From positions 496,001-560,000 of the forward strand of contig NZ_JAQZSJ010000002.1 of NCBI RefSeq assembly GCF_029360585.1: a stretch of 64,000 nt of DNA. Reading direction: 5' to 3'. The DNA comes from Cohnella caldifontis (GTDB taxonomy: Bacteria > Bacillota > Bacilli > Paenibacillales > Paenibacillaceae). Shown here in pieces: positions 1 to 11,388 of the stretch. Numbering within the stretch: position 1 is the first letter of the stretch; each line of letters starts with the position of its first letter. The notes under the pieces are model-generated. The model saw nothing but the letters and a program-made list of their open reading frames with translations. It was not told where the DNA came from and made no database searches. A program made the position numbers and the translations under genes.

Positions 1-501
1 AGCGTCGTGAAGCAAGGAGACGACCGCCGCGACCGCGAAGCGCCACTCGAAGCGGATCGTCAGATACAGGATGATGCCCACGCTGGCGATCGCCATGCCG
101 ATGATCGCGTTCCGTTGCTGTTCCTTGGCGATGTCCGCGTCGACGATGTTCACTTCATAGATCGCTTTGGGGTCGATTTGCTGCGTGAAATCCGCCCGGA
201 ATTGCTTTTCCTGTTGATCGGTCAACGGGTCCTTGAAACGGATCGACAGGCGGTTCTCGGCGACCGTGATCGTGTGCTCCCCGAGCGAATGGGCGCTCAT
301 GAACTGTTCGGCGGTCGCTTTGTCTACCGGTTTGGAGAGCGAGATGTCCACCGACGTTCCGGACCGGAAGTCGATGCCGTAATTCAGCCCGAAGACCGAC
401 AGGAAAATGATGCCGAGCAACGTGATCACGAGGGAGAAAGCGAAAAACGGCTTGCTCGCTTTGACGAAATTGAATTTCTTCTCATCATATTCAGAGCGCA
501 C
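1..501 (-). CDS. secF: Protein translocase subunit SecF, 3' end cut off by the window
   Basis: SecF works with SecD and YajC at the SecYEG channel and uses proton motive force to complete export. The first 167 residues are visible. They show a hydrophobic segment near residues 17-37, then GIDFRSGTSVDIS, typical of the SecF periplasmic entry, and a second membrane segment ending in SLLHDA at the window edge, the family LLHD motif. I chose the GTG at 501 because AAGGAG lies 10 nt upstream; a GTG at 510 is only 1 nt from that site. The gene overlaps the end of secD by 11 bp, so translation is probably coupled. B. subtilis has a fused SecDF; here the two are separate. Confidence 0.93.
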   Translation of the reverse strand, partial: MRSEYDEKKFNFVKASKPFFAFSLVITLLGIIFLSVFGLNYGIDFRSGTSVDISLSKPVDKATAEQFMSAHSLGEHTITVAENRLSIRFKDPLTDQQEKQFRADFTQQIDPKAIYEVNIVDADIAKEQQRNAIIGMAIASVGIILYLTIRFEWRFAVAAVVSLLHDA

Positions 502-1741
502 GGATTTCACTCTCCTTCACGCCGTAGTAGCCCAGCTTCGTAAACTTGCCGCTCTGAATGAGAAGGTGGAGCAGGAGTCGCGGGAAAAACACGTTCGTCG
601 CGATGTTGATGATGATGCTCCACATGAGCACGACGGCGAAACCTTTGACGGAGCCTTGTCCCATGTAGTAAAGGACGGCGCCCGCGATCAGGTTCGTGAT
701 ATGCGCGTCGATGACGGTCCGGAAGCTGTTCTTGGAGCCGGCGCGGAGCGAGGAGGTCAGCGTTTTGCCGCTGCGCAGCTCGTCCTTGATCCGTTCCGCG
801 ATGATGATGTTGGAGTCGACGGCGATCCCGATGCCCAGGATGAAGGCCGCGATGCCCGGCAGCGTCAGCGTGGCGCCCATGAGCCAGAAGACGCCCAGCA
901 GCACCCAGACGTACACGATCAAGCAAATGCTGGCGACGGCGCCCGGGATCCGGTAAAAGCCGATCATGAACAACAGGATGAGAATGGAAGCGATACCGCC
1001 GGCAAGCAGCGTATCGTTCAAAGATTTCTGTCCGAGCGTGGCTTCCACGCTCTGGGTGTATTTCTCGGTCAGCTTCAGCGGCAAGGCGCCGAGGTTAATG
1101 ACTTCGGCCAGGTTGCGGGCGTCCTCGATCGTATTCTGTCCTTCGATCACGGCCGAACCGTCGGTCAGCGGAACCTGGACGACCGGATCGGTCAACAGAT
1201 CCCCGTCCAGCATGATCGCAAGGTTCTTTTTCAGCAGTCGGGTCGATACGTCCGCCAGCTTGCTCTTGTCCTTCACCTTGATGGCCACGAGCGGCTGGTT
1301 CATTTGGTTGAATTCGACCTTCGCGGCGCCTTCCACGAAGTCCGCGCCCGTCAGTTCGACTTTGCAGTAATCGGTCGCGTCTTTGCAGCCTTCCGCGCTG
1401 CGGAACTCCAGGTTCGCGGGGCGTTTCATCAAATCCCGCAGCTTCGCTTCGTCCGCGACGCCGGCGATTTTGACGCGGATGCGGTTTTTGCCTTCGGTCG
1501 TTACCTCCGGTTCGCCCACTCCGGTCTTGTTGGCCCGTTTCTCCAAGCTGATCGCCGTTTGTTTCAGCGTTTCCTTGGTCACGGTGCCCCCTTCGGTCAA
1601 GGGCTGCGCCTCGTACAAAATCTCGAAGCCGCCTTTCAAATCAAGCCCGAGCTTCGTCTTGTCGAGCAGTCCGGGGGTGGTTACGGCCATGACCCCGAGC
1701 GTCACGACGACGACGAGCACGAAAGCCAGAATTCGCTTCAT
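491..1741 (-). CDS. secD: Protein translocase subunit SecD
   Basis: SecD is the large RND-type partner of SecF in the Sec translocon accessory complex. The 416-residue product has an N-terminal membrane segment (about 4-24), the GLDLKGG motif that opens the large extracytoplasmic domain, and a C-terminal block of membrane helices containing GIGIAVDSNIIIAERI, the conserved SecD/F helix-4 signature. An in-frame extension runs upstream to 1957, but the ATG at 1741 has an AAAGGGG ribosome site and gives the normal N-terminus MKRILAF. A good sigma-A promoter lies 36 nt upstream, so secDF can be transcribed independently of comN. Confidence 0.96.
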   Translation of the reverse strand: MKRILAFVLVVVVTLGVMAVTTPGLLDKTKLGLDLKGGFEILYEAQPLTEGGTVTKETLKQTAISLEKRANKTGVGEPEVTTEGKNRIRVKIAGVADEAKLRDLMKRPANLEFRSAEGCKDATDYCKVELTGADFVEGAAKVEFNQMNQPLVAIKVKDKSKLADVSTRLLKKNLAIMLDGDLLTDPVVQVPLTDGSAVIEGQNTIEDARNLAEVINLGALPLKLTEKYTQSVEATLGQKSLNDTLLAGGIASILILLFMIGFYRIPGAVASICLIVYVWVLLGVFWLMGATLTLPGIAAFILGIGIAVDSNIIIAERIKDELRSGKTLTSSLRAGSKNSFRTVIDAHITNLIAGAVLYYMGQGSVKGFAVVLMWSIIINIATNVFFPRLLLHLLIQSGKFTKLGYYGVKESEIRAL

Positions 1742-1777
1742 CCCAGTTGCCGTCCCCTTTCGATTCTCAATGTTCCT

Positions 1778-1807
1778 ATTATAACTACCCGTCCAAAAGG
1801 AAGTCAA
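1778..1807 (-). promoter_or_regulatory. Sigma-A promoter of secD-secF
   Basis: On the minus strand TTGACT (1802-1807) and a perfect TATAAT (1778-1783) are separated by 18 bp. The -10 lies 36 nt before the secD start codon. The comN terminator lies just upstream, so this promoter probably drives secDF alone. Confidence 0.8.
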
Positions 1808-1920
1808 TTTGTCGAAAATGGCATGAAATCGCGCCGCGAAGCCGATTCCCGGCCGGTCCGGCCCAAGACCAAATCCCCCGAAAGCGGATCCGGGGGGTCC
1901 CCAAATAGGATCTTGCAGGA

Positions 1921-1963
1921 AAAAAGCAAAATAGGGTCCCCGCCGTTCGCGGGTCACCCTATT
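1921..1963 (-). terminator. Rho-independent terminator after comN
   Basis: On the minus strand a hairpin with arms AATAGGGT and ACCCTATT (1930-1937 with 1956-1963), extended inward by CCCGC/GCGGG, is followed by a T-rich tail. It begins right at the comN stop codon and separates comN from the secD promoter. Confidence 0.85.
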
Positions 1964-2242
1964 CTATCTGCGGGTATCGCCTCTATACATGTTCAAAGTG
2001 ATATAGTTCATGAACTGCGTCACTTTCAAGGAAAGGATGTCGTTCACCACTTGATACAGCGGGGGCGTGCCGGTCTTATGGTATTTGTCGCTCACGCATT
2101 CCCAGACGTCTTTCCCTTCGACCTGATCGTAGCCGATCAGCCGGAATTCGTCCGCTTTGCTCTGGCATAGCTGCTCGATCATCGCGTTCATGTCTTCTTC
2201 TTCCATCTCCGTCCGGTTGTCCCGGATGTCCGAATCCGTCAT
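1964..2242 (-). CDS. comN: ComN-like post-transcriptional regulator
   Basis: This 92-residue soluble protein resembles B. subtilis ComN (formerly YrzD), a small post-transcriptional regulator of competence gene expression that binds DivIVA. It is acidic at the N-terminus and has the conserved core WECVSDKYHK followed by YQVVNDILSL. Position supports the call: it lies between secDF and spoVB, as in B. subtilis. The ATG at 2242 has GGAGGAG about 10 nt upstream. The family is assigned from sequence and context; a role in competence in this organism is inference. Confidence 0.75.
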   Translation of the reverse strand: MTDSDIRDNRTEMEEEDMNAMIEQLCQSKADEFRLIGYDQVEGKDVWECVSDKYHKTGTPPLYQVVNDILSLKVTQFMNYITLNMYRGDTRR

Positions 2243-2359
2243 GCCCTATGCTCTCCTCCCGTGAAGTATCGTCCCATCGTTCGCGCCGCTTTAACATGTT
2301 CTCCGTCGCCCCGCCGAAATCCTGCCCGGCCAAGCGAATTTACGCCGCGAGAATCGGTG

Positions 2360-2389
2360 GCATGAAGCCGGACAACCCCGGCATACATT
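2360..2389 (+). promoter_or_regulatory. Candidate sigma-E promoter of spoVB
   Basis: GCATGAAG (2360-2367) and CATACATT (2382-2389) are separated by 14 bp. The -10 fits the sigma-E consensus CATACANT fully, and the -35 keeps the GHAT core. It lies 30 nt upstream of the spoVB ATG, and spoVB is a mother-cell sigma-E gene in B. subtilis. Confidence 0.6.
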
Positions 2390-2419
2390 GGAATGAACCG
2401 GTGACAGGAGGGACTCGGC

Positions 2420-3994
2420 ATGTCCGTGCGCAAGCAAACATTCATTCAAGGCGCGATGATTCTGCTCGCGGCCGGATTGGTGAACCGGCTGCTCGGCTTC
2501 ATCCCGCGCATCGCCCTGCCCCGGATGATCGGCGCCGAAGGCGTCGGCCTGATCCAGCTCGTCTATCCTTTCATGATCGTGATCCTCACGGTCATCGCGG
2601 GCGGGCTGCCGCTCGCGGTCGCGAAGCTGGTGGCGGAAGCCGATTCCCGGGGAGACGCCGCGGCGGTCAAACGCATCGTCCGAGGGGCCATGACGATTTC
2701 CTTGACGGCCGGCCTGACGGCGGCGGCGGTCTGTCTCGGCCTCGCCTCCTGGATCTCGACCGCGGTCATGACCGATCCCCGGGTGCACGCCGCTTTCCTG
2801 GCCATGATTCCCGTGCTGCCCCTCGTCGCGGTGTCGTCCGTCTGGCGGGGCTATTTCCAAGGCAAACAGAACATGATTCCGTCCGCGTTCTCCTCGACGA
2901 CGGAAACGGTCGTCCGCATCGCGCTGTCGCTGCTGCTCGCGGCTCTGTTCCTGCCCTACGGGCTGGAAGCGGCCGCCGGGGGCGCCATGCTCGGAACCGC
3001 CGCCGGAGAAGCCGCGGGATTGCTCGTCTTATGGATCCAGGCGTCCCGTGACGCCAAAATCGGCACCGAAGACGAACGGAAGTTTCCCGACCCGCCCCAA
3101 CCTCTGCCCCCAGGCCGAAGGCCCGTCTACCGCCTGCTGTTCGGCATCGCCGTGCCGGTGACGGGCAGCCGGCTGATCGGTTCCTTGTCCTATTTGCTGG
3201 AATCGATCCTCACGGCCCGCAGCTTGGCCGCGGCAGGGCTTCCGGCCGCGGCCGCAACCGCGCAGTACGGAGCGCTGCAAGGCATGGTCATTCCCCTGCT
3301 CCTGCTGCCCAGCGCGCTGACCTACTCGCTCGCGGTGTCCTTGGTCCCTTCCTTGTCGGAAGCGGCCGCCCGGCAGGATTGGACAACCATCCACAAACGC
3401 CTCCACCAGTCCATGCGGCTCGCGGTCGTCACCGGAGCCCCCTTCGTCGTGCTCATGACGCTGCTGGCCGGTCCCCTAAGCACGCTCCTGTACGGGGACG
3501 ATTCGATGGCCGGCATGCTGCGCTGGATGGCGCCGATCGCCATATTCCTCTACATGCAAGCCCCGCTGCAAGCGGCGCTGCAAGCGCTGGACCGGCCGGG
3601 CACGGCCCTGTTCAACACCTTCGCCGGCGCCGCGGTCAAGCTGGCGCTGATCGTGCAGCTGGCGGCGCAGCCGGAGCTCGGCATCCGCGGCGCCGTCATC
3701 GCGATCGGCGTCAACATGGTGCTCGTGACGCTGCTGAATTGGATCAGCGTCGCCCGCCTGACGGGGTTCCGCCTCGATCCGTTCGATTTCATGAAAGTGA
3801 GCGCCGCCATGGTCGTCATGAGCGCCGCCGCTTTATGGCTATGGAACCGCAGGCTCCTGCCGATGGACGGTTTCAACCTGCTCTCGGCCGCCGCGGTTTC
3901 CGTGCTGTTATACGTGTTATTGCTCATTCTCATGGGACTGATCGACCGGCACGACGCTTCCCGCATACCGCTCGTCGGCAGGTGGTTCCGCTAG
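2420..3994 (+). CDS. spoVB: Stage V sporulation protein B, MOP-superfamily flippase
   Basis: A 524-residue, strongly hydrophobic protein with about 14 predicted membrane segments. SpoVB belongs to the MurJ/MATE-like MOP exporters and is needed in the mother cell for spore cortex synthesis, probably by moving lipid-linked precursors. The N-terminal block GLVNRLLGFIPRIALPRMIG and a central EALYL-type transporter pattern fit the family. The ATG at 2420 has AGGAGGG upstream. Synteny with comN and the yrbG-like gene matches B. subtilis. The gene converges with the YetF-family gene, and the two 3' ends overlap by 4 bp. Confidence 0.9.
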   Translation: MSVRKQTFIQGAMILLAAGLVNRLLGFIPRIALPRMIGAEGVGLIQLVYPFMIVILTVIAGGLPLAVAKLVAEADSRGDAAAVKRIVRGAMTISLTAGLTAAAVCLGLASWISTAVMTDPRVHAAFLAMIPVLPLVAVSSVWRGYFQGKQNMIPSAFSSTTETVVRIALSLLLAALFLPYGLEAAAGGAMLGTAAGEAAGLLVLWIQASRDAKIGTEDERKFPDPPQPLPPGRRPVYRLLFGIAVPVTGSRLIGSLSYLLESILTARSLAAAGLPAAAATAQYGALQGMVIPLLLLPSALTYSLAVSLVPSLSEAAARQDWTTIHKRLHQSMRLAVVTGAPFVVLMTLLAGPLSTLLYGDDSMAGMLRWMAPIAIFLYMQAPLQAALQALDRPGTALFNTFAGAAVKLALIVQLAAQPELGIRGAVIAIGVNMVLVTLLNWISVARLTGFRLDPFDFMKVSAAMVVMSAAALWLWNRRLLPMDGFNLLSAAAVSVLLYVLLLILMGLIDRHDASRIPLVGRWFR

Positions 3995-4713
3995 GATCGT
4001 TTTTTCCGGTTGACGTATAACCTTCCTTGATGGTCGACGCTGCAGAAGAACACTTGGCGGAAGTGCTCGATGCCTTTTTCCCGCAGCCGGTTTTTCAGCC
4101 AAAACCGGTTTTTCCCGAGTTTGCGCAGGCTGTCGTCCTGAACCTCGCCGTCCAGAATGAGGGGCAGCGGCAGCGGCTCGTAACGGATCCGGGGATGGGA
4201 GCCGCTCGTTTCCTCGGCCGAAGGCGAAGCGGACTCCGGCGCCGCAGCCCCGGCAAGGCGCCCGCCTTCGGCCGGCTTGCGGATGACCGACAGCTTGCCG
4301 TTCGGCTCCAGGACGGCCAGCTCGACCTCGCCGACGTTCGTGATTTCGTGCTCCCTCAGCTGCTGCATGAGATCGTCCAGGTTATAGCGCTGCTTTCTCA
4401 TCTCCTCGCGATTCAGCTGTCCGCCGCTGACGAGGACGCTGGGGGTCCCGTCGATCCATATCCGGAGCTTGCGGTTTTTGATCGTGAGATAGGCGATGAC
4501 GATCTGGATCGCCACGAGCAGGACGATCGGCCCCACCGCCTCCAGGATGGGTTTGTCCGGATCTTCGATGATGATGACCGCGATTTCCGCGATCATGATC
4601 GAGATGACCAGATCGAACACCGACAGCTTGCCGATTTCCCGTTTGCCCATCAGGCGCAGCAAAGCGAACACCAAGACGTACATGATGACCGTGCGAAGCA
4701 GAATGGCCGACAT
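3991..4713 (-). CDS. yrbG: YetF-family (DUF421) membrane protein, YrbG-like
   Basis: About 240 residues: three hydrophobic segments in the first 90 residues, then a soluble two-lobed C-terminal part. The MGKREIGKLS motif after the first helix is a hallmark of the YetF/DUF421 family, whose members occur in spore membranes and have been linked to germination-related functions in Bacillus. A start at 4749 is possible but lacks a ribosome site; the ATG at 4713 has GAGGGTGG about 9 nt upstream. Its place beside spoVB matches yrbG of B. subtilis. The molecular function is not known to me. Confidence 0.82.
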   Translation of the reverse strand: MSAILLRTVIMYVLVFALLRLMGKREIGKLSVFDLVISIMIAEIAVIIIEDPDKPILEAVGPIVLLVAIQIVIAYLTIKNRKLRIWIDGTPSVLVSGGQLNREEMRKQRYNLDDLMQQLREHEITNVGEVELAVLEPNGKLSVIRKPAEGGRLAGAAAPESASPSAEETSGSHPRIRYEPLPLPLILDGEVQDDSLRKLGKNRFWLKNRLREKGIEHFRQVFFCSVDHQGRLYVNRKKRS

Positions 4714-4880
4714 GATCCCGTTCCACCCTCTCGCGTCATGGATATCCATCCGTCTTTCGGGCTACCCCGTTTTGGCGTTTTTTTATTTTCACCGCGCGTC
4801 TTAACGCTCATGCATGTACTACCCGGACAAGGACCGCCATAAGATGGTACAAAGTCGATCGTTAACGAGGAGTGAGACGT

Positions 4881-5288
4881 ATGAATCCGATTTCCCGCGT
4901 GGCGAAAGTCCGCGTATCTTCCCCCTTGTTGTCCGGTCTGATCTGGTCCTGCATCTGGCTGGGGGCCGGCGCACTGTTGCTTTCCGTTCTGCTCGCCCAA
5001 AGCTCCGTCCGGGAAGACCAGCTGCTTCCTTGGGTTTTCGGCATTCACGGCGCCGCCTCGCTCGCCGGCGGATTCGTGTCCGCGAGGAGGTCGGGACAGA
5101 AAGGCTGGTACCATGGCGCGCTCAATGGCGCGGTCTATACTTCTGCCGTCGTCGTGACGAGTTTTCTGGCGGCCGACACCGAATGGTCGCTTCGGATCGC
5201 CGCGATGCTGGGCGTGACGATCGTCACCGGCGCTTTCGGCGGCATGCTCGGCGTGAACTCCGGGACGACTCCGCGAGGGCGCGCTTAG
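4881..5288 (+). CDS. yrzE: TIGR04086-type small membrane protein, YrzE-like
   Basis: A 135-residue protein with four hydrophobic stretches, consistent with the TIGR04086 family (B. subtilis YrzE), whose function is unknown. The first helix contains SGLIWSCIWLGAGALLLSV, and glycine-rich helices follow (GIHGAASLAGGFVSARRSG). The ATG at 4881 is preferred over the in-frame GTG at 4872 because it has GAGGAG 8 nt upstream. It diverges from the yrbG-like gene, and its position next to that gene is the same as in B. subtilis. Confidence 0.75.
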   Translation: MNPISRVAKVRVSSPLLSGLIWSCIWLGAGALLLSVLLAQSSVREDQLLPWVFGIHGAASLAGGFVSARRSGQKGWYHGALNGAVYTSAVVVTSFLAADTEWSLRIAAMLGVTIVTGAFGGMLGVNSGTTPRGRA

Positions 5289-5306
5289 GATTCGAACCCT
5301 CGAAGG

Positions 5307-5315
5307 TGCTATAAT
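5307..5315 (+). promoter_or_regulatory. Extended -10 promoter before the PAP2-family gene
   Basis: TGC followed directly by a perfect TATAAT (5310-5315) forms an extended -10 element. No good -35 is visible. It would start transcription about 35 nt before the gene at 5357. Confidence 0.55.
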
Positions 5316-5356
5316 GGGGATGAACGATTTCGACGAACCGACGCCGGAGGCCTCGC

Positions 5357-6187
5357 ATGACCGTCTTTCATTCCCAGCACGCCGTACAAGCGGATTCAGC
5401 CGTCGCGATTGCCGTTTTGATCTGGTTCGGAACCGGACGTCAACCTTTGCTCGCCGTATACCGGTTCGTCCGTTCGCTCGCGACCTCCCGCCGGTTTTTG
5501 GCTTTCTTCGCTGCCGCCTTGGCGATTCTGATCGTGAATACGTTCGAAGTGAAGCTGGAAAACGCTTACGGCGTTACCTACGATCTCACCCGCTTCATGA
5601 CGGGATGGGAAGGCGGCTGGCACGTCTGGCTGCAGCACCGTCTGGAGAACGGACCGCTGACGGCGGTCTGTACCTTTTTCTATGTCGTCATGTTCCAATC
5701 CGTCATGCTTGCCTCGCTCGCCATCTACTCATCCATGAGGAACAAAAGACTCTTCTACGCCTTCTGCACCGCGCTGCTGATGAACTACGCCGTCGCGCTG
5801 CCGATGTATGGGTTCGTTCCGGTCAATGAGGTCTGGTACGCGGATCCGCGCGTTCATTTCTTGATGCTTGAAGCTTTTCCGAGCTTCGAACGGGATTACC
5901 GCGGCTTGTCCGGAATCAACAATTGCTTCCCCAGCCTGCATACTTCCATCTCGGTAACGCTGGCTCTGCTCGCGTCCCGCTCGGGCATCCGCCGCTGGGC
6001 GGTTTTCGCTTGGGCGAACGCGGCCGTGATCGTATTCGCGATTTTCTATTTAGGGGTGCATTGGTTTACGGATATGGCTGCGGGAGTTCTGCTGGCCGTG
6101 CTCAGCTCCGCCGTCGGCCGGAAAGTCGGGGCGCGGGCCGAGTCGAACGACCGGAAACGCGAAAAAGGCGATGCCCCTGCCGATTAA
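5357..6187 (+). CDS. PAP2-superfamily membrane phosphatase
   Basis: A 276-residue integral membrane protein with several hydrophobic helices. NNCFPSLHTS near residue 197 and GVHWFTDMAAG near residue 235 correspond to the second and third PAP2 phosphatase motifs (PSxxH and SRxxxxxHxxxD-like), giving the catalytic His and Asp pair. It resembles the inositolphosphotransferase Aur1/Ipt1-like branch of bacterial PAP2 proteins, which act on lipid phosphates; the substrate here is unknown. The ATG has GGAGG 6 nt upstream. The stop codon lies inside the loop of a bidirectional terminator shared with yajC. Confidence 0.82.
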   Translation: MTVFHSQHAVQADSAVAIAVLIWFGTGRQPLLAVYRFVRSLATSRRFLAFFAAALAILIVNTFEVKLENAYGVTYDLTRFMTGWEGGWHVWLQHRLENGPLTAVCTFFYVVMFQSVMLASLAIYSSMRNKRLFYAFCTALLMNYAVALPMYGFVPVNEVWYADPRVHFLMLEAFPSFERDYRGLSGINNCFPSLHTSISVTLALLASRSGIRRWAVFAWANAAVIVFAIFYLGVHWFTDMAAGVLLAVLSSAVGRKVGARAESNDRKREKGDAPAD

Positions 6188-6210
6188 CGGCCTGGGCATC
6201 GCCTTCGTTT
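6160..6210. terminator. Bidirectional terminator between the PAP2 gene and yajC
   Basis: Perfect 10-bp arms GGCGATGCCC (6167-6176) and GGGCATCGCC (6194-6203) have a T-rich tail on both strands. It serves the PAP2-family gene on plus and the end of the long ruv-queA-tgt-yajC operon on minus. Confidence 0.88.
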
Positions 6211-6218
6211 GATTTTCA

Positions 6219-6599
6219 TTAAGCTTCGGAATTCGACTCTTCGTTCGTTTCCGGCTTCGGATCCGCTTTGGCTTCCGCTTTCGCTTTGCCTTTCGCTTCA
6301 TTAGATGAGCGCGCGGTAATCGCGTTGATCGCGGAACGGTCGAACGTGAGCTTCGTCACGTCGTTCACCTTCAGCACGACCGTGTCGTCGGTGATTTGGT
6401 CGATCGTGCCGTGCATGCCGCCGATCGTCGTCACCTTATCCCCTTTGTTCAGGGCGTTCAACATGGCGGAGCGTTCGCGCGATTTTTTCTGTTGCGGACG
6501 GATCAGCAGGAAATAGAAAATGGCGAACATGAGCACGAACGGGAGCAGCGTAACCCACATGCTGCTTCCTCCGCTTGCCGTACCTTCGGCCAACCACAT
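6219..6599 (-). CDS. yajC: Preprotein translocase subunit YajC
   Basis: YajC is a single-pass partner of SecD/SecF. The 126-residue product has one N-terminal membrane helix (about 14-34), directly followed by LLIRPQQKKSRE, the family signature. The soluble domain carries GDKVTTIGGMHGTI, and the C-terminus is a low-complexity Lys/Glu/Ala tail. The ATG at 6599 has AAGGGAGGGG upstream. It is the last gene of the ruvC-to-yajC operon, 18 bp after tgt, as in many bacteria where yajC follows tgt. Confidence 0.96.
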   Translation of the reverse strand: MWLAEGTASGGSSMWVTLLPFVLMFAIFYFLLIRPQQKKSRERSAMLNALNKGDKVTTIGGMHGTIDQITDDTVVLKVNDVTKLTFDRSAINAITARSSNEAKGKAKAEAKADPKPETNEESNSEA

Positions 6600-6617
6600 G
6601 GATGTTCCCCTCCCTTC

Positions 6618-8813
<2,196 letters not shown>

Positions 8814-8817
<4 letters not shown>

Positions 8818-10943
8818 CCGCCCGCATCCTTCTCGATGATTGCATTTTGGTAATAGTATTGCAGAATGTAACGGTAGTCATTCCCTTGCTCCGCCAGCTT
8901 TTTGGCGCCGTACTGCGACATTCCGAGCCCATGGCCGTATCCTTTGACCGAAAGGATGAAAGAGGGCTGGGGCGTTGCGACGCGGACTTGTCCGGAGGCG
9001 TCCATGACGAACAGATTCCCGCTGTCCGGCGTGCCCGCCGCGCCGTCGGCTCCGATCGCCTGCATCGCCGATCCGCCGTCCCGGGGGAGCTCCCGGGTCG
9101 CGCCCGCGCTTCCGAGCACCGTCATCCGGGCGGTCTCTTCGACGGTCAGCAGCGTGCTGCGGACGCCGCCGAGCGCGCTCCGCCAGGAATCGGGGGATTT
9201 CAGCGCGTAGGGCGTGCCGTTGACCGTCATTTGGGTCACCCGTCCCGACGGACCGCGGCCCGATACCTCCAACGTTCGCAGCGGCCCCGGGATTTTCAGG
9301 TACTTGTTCAAGCTCGCGAGCAGCTCGTCCGGCGTGAAAGGATCTTCCACCCAGCTGTACGCGGTATTTTCTGGGACTTTCTTCAGCGGGACGACCAGGG
9401 TGCCCGCCGACAGACGGGCGAGCGGCTCTGCTGCCGTTTCGACTTTGGGACGCACCCGCAGCGCCGTTCCGTCGGCCGTTACCGACATCGTCTTGATGCC
9501 CGCTTCGTTCGTTCCGGCGTCCGCGAGCAAGTCCGCCCGGATATAACCGCGCTGCCCGGAGAGCAGCGCGACGTCGTACCAGTCCGGCAATCCTTCCTGG
9601 GGACCGTCGTCGGGACTCGTTTTCGCGCTGGACAAATACGGCGTTTCATTCCCCCATGCTTCCGTCTTGCTGTCGGCCGTGACGCCGCCGGCGTTCGAAG
9701 AGAACACGGCGTTGATGGGTTTGCCGTCATACGTGAGCACTTCGCCTTTCGTCGCGATGACGCCGGCCGTGGAATTCGGATTTTCGGATCCGACCCCGAA
9801 ATACGCCTGGCTTAGCGTCGTATCCACGACGCTGGCGATTTGGAATCCGTTCCCCAAGGAGAGCGCGTAGGACCTGGCGGCGACCGCCTGGGCTTTCTGG
9901 GCTTCCGCCGGCCAGCCCGATCCGACTTCCGCGCCGACGACGGAGTAGAGGTATTGCTCGAAATCGACGTCGTTCACGACGGCCAGCGCCCCGCCGAATT
10001 CGCTCACTTCCAAGGAGCCCCGGTAGGAACGGTTGCCCCGTTCCGTCAATTGGATCGCGCCGTCCCCGGCAGGATCCGCCCGCAGCACGACGCCCGCCGA
10101 AGCCGGAAAGGCGTAAAGCGGGATAGCGGCTCCGGCCGAGCCGGCCAACGTCACGTCGTTGCGGATCACGGCATAGGGCTGGTCAAGCTGCGGCAGCTTC
10201 ACGTTCAATGCGCCGGCCGCGGAGGCGGTTTTCTGGACGGCCGTCGCGCCCGCGGCGTCGGCTTCCTGCCCGATCCGGACATAGTAGGCCGGCGCCCCGT
10301 TCTCCGCCTTGACGGCGACGAACGCGTCCAGTCCCGCGTTCCCGATCTGTTCCGCGGCCGCGGCAGCCTCGGCGGGTCCCGGGTAAGGCCCCGCTTCGGC
10401 GGCCCAAGGGCCGGCCACTTTGGGGTTCGCCGAAGCCGGAATCCCGCTGGCGGCGACGATCGGCCGCCACTTCGCCAATGCGGCGGAGGCTGCGGCCGGC
10501 GTAGCGTACACGCCTTCCGATACTTGATAGACGGGTTTGCCGCCTTTGGACAGCTTGATCACGAAAACGGCGTTGGTCGAAGCTTGCAGGATTTTCTGCA
10601 CCGCAAGCGCGCCGCTCAGATCCCCCGTCTCCAACACGAGCGCCCGATAACCGTCCATCGCGAACCGCGTCGGCTGATTCGGCGCCGCCGTTCCGATCGA
10701 AACGGTCTGATTGGGATTCCGCCAGCCGATCCTCAGTCCGCCCGCGGATTGAAGCGTCGCGATCGGGGTCAGGGAGGTGAAGTTTTTGGAGGGCAGGTTC
10801 AGGAATAACGCCACGCGGATGCGGTCGGGCACGTCCACCGCGGCGAAAGACGGCGCGGGAGCGGAGCCCGCGGCGATGAAAACCGCGAGCAGCGCCGCCG
10901 CGGCAGCGCGAAACGGAAATCTTTTACGGTTCGGGATGGTCAT
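8814..10943 (-). CDS. SpoIID/LytB-domain protein with signal peptide
   Basis: A 709-residue exported protein. Residues 1-34 form a signal peptide. About residues 90-230 contain SPOR-like Ala-rich repeats. The SpoIID/LytB fold follows: [20 protein letters not shown] carries the equivalent of the catalytic Glu, then [20 protein letters not shown], and near the C-terminus [20 protein letters not shown]. Between these blocks lies an SH3-like insertion of roughly 100 residues ([11 protein letters not shown] region), which splits the domain. SpoIID-type proteins are lytic transglycosylases acting on peptidoglycan. The ATG at 10943 has GGAGG; a longer in-frame extension overlapping the previous gene is unlikely. 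Confidence 0.85.
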
Positions 10944-11388
10944 GCCCGCCTCCTTCGCCTTCCGGTGCGCGGCGGGGCAATGCGCAAACCCCGTCCGAGC
11001 AGGATGTACGTCCAAACAATCGATAACGGTACCGTGCAATGAGGCGATAGGCGACGATGGAGACCGTACGGAAACCGGGCCATCTTCCGATCGCCGCCAG
11101 CCAGGCCAAAGACGGAATGCAGCCGAGCAGCTTGAGGACGCCGTCCGCCCCGCTGAATCGGCGGCCCGCTTCATCCGTGACGTGGAGTTGGGCTGACAGG
11201 GAGCGGACGGGAACGTCCGCGATGCCTGCCCATGGCTTCACTTCGCCGCCGATCAGCTTCTGCAGCGGCACGAAAGTCAGCTCCGCGCGGACCGGCATTT
11301 GCCGGAGCTTGTCGACCGTCGCCAGGCACAAATTGCACTCCCCATCATAGACGACCGTCAGCCGGGGAAGTTGCGCCGGGCTGCTCAT
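10924..11388 (-). CDS. DCC-family (DUF393) thiol-disulfide oxidoreductase-like protein
   Basis: A 154-residue protein with the defining motif [10 protein letters not shown] near residues 12-21, which gives the D-x-x-C-x-x-C signature of DUF393 proteins. The rest includes [11 protein letters not shown] and RYRYRLFGR. The fold is thioredoxin-like by family, and the cellular role is unclear. It overlaps the ruvB stop by 4 bp and the next gene by 20 bp, so it is a tightly packed operon member. Confidence 0.85.
   Translation of the reverse strand: MSSPAQLPRLTVVYDGECNLCLATVDKLRQMPVRAELTFVPLQKLIGGEVKPWAGIADVPVRSLSAQLHVTDEAGRRFSGADGVLKLLGCIPSLAWLAAIGRWPGFRTVSIVAYRLIARYRYRLFGRTSCSDGVCALPRRAPEGEGGGHDHPEP

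Noticed and set aside
1742..1957. Longer N-terminus for SecD
   Set aside because: The in-frame extension crosses a good promoter and terminator, and the ATG at 1741 gives the normal SecD start.
5289..5303. tRNA T-loop-like sequence on minus (GGTTCGAATCC)
   Set aside because: No acceptor stem, anticodon arm or D arm can be drawn around it. It overlaps the 3' end region of the yrzE-like gene and the next promoter.
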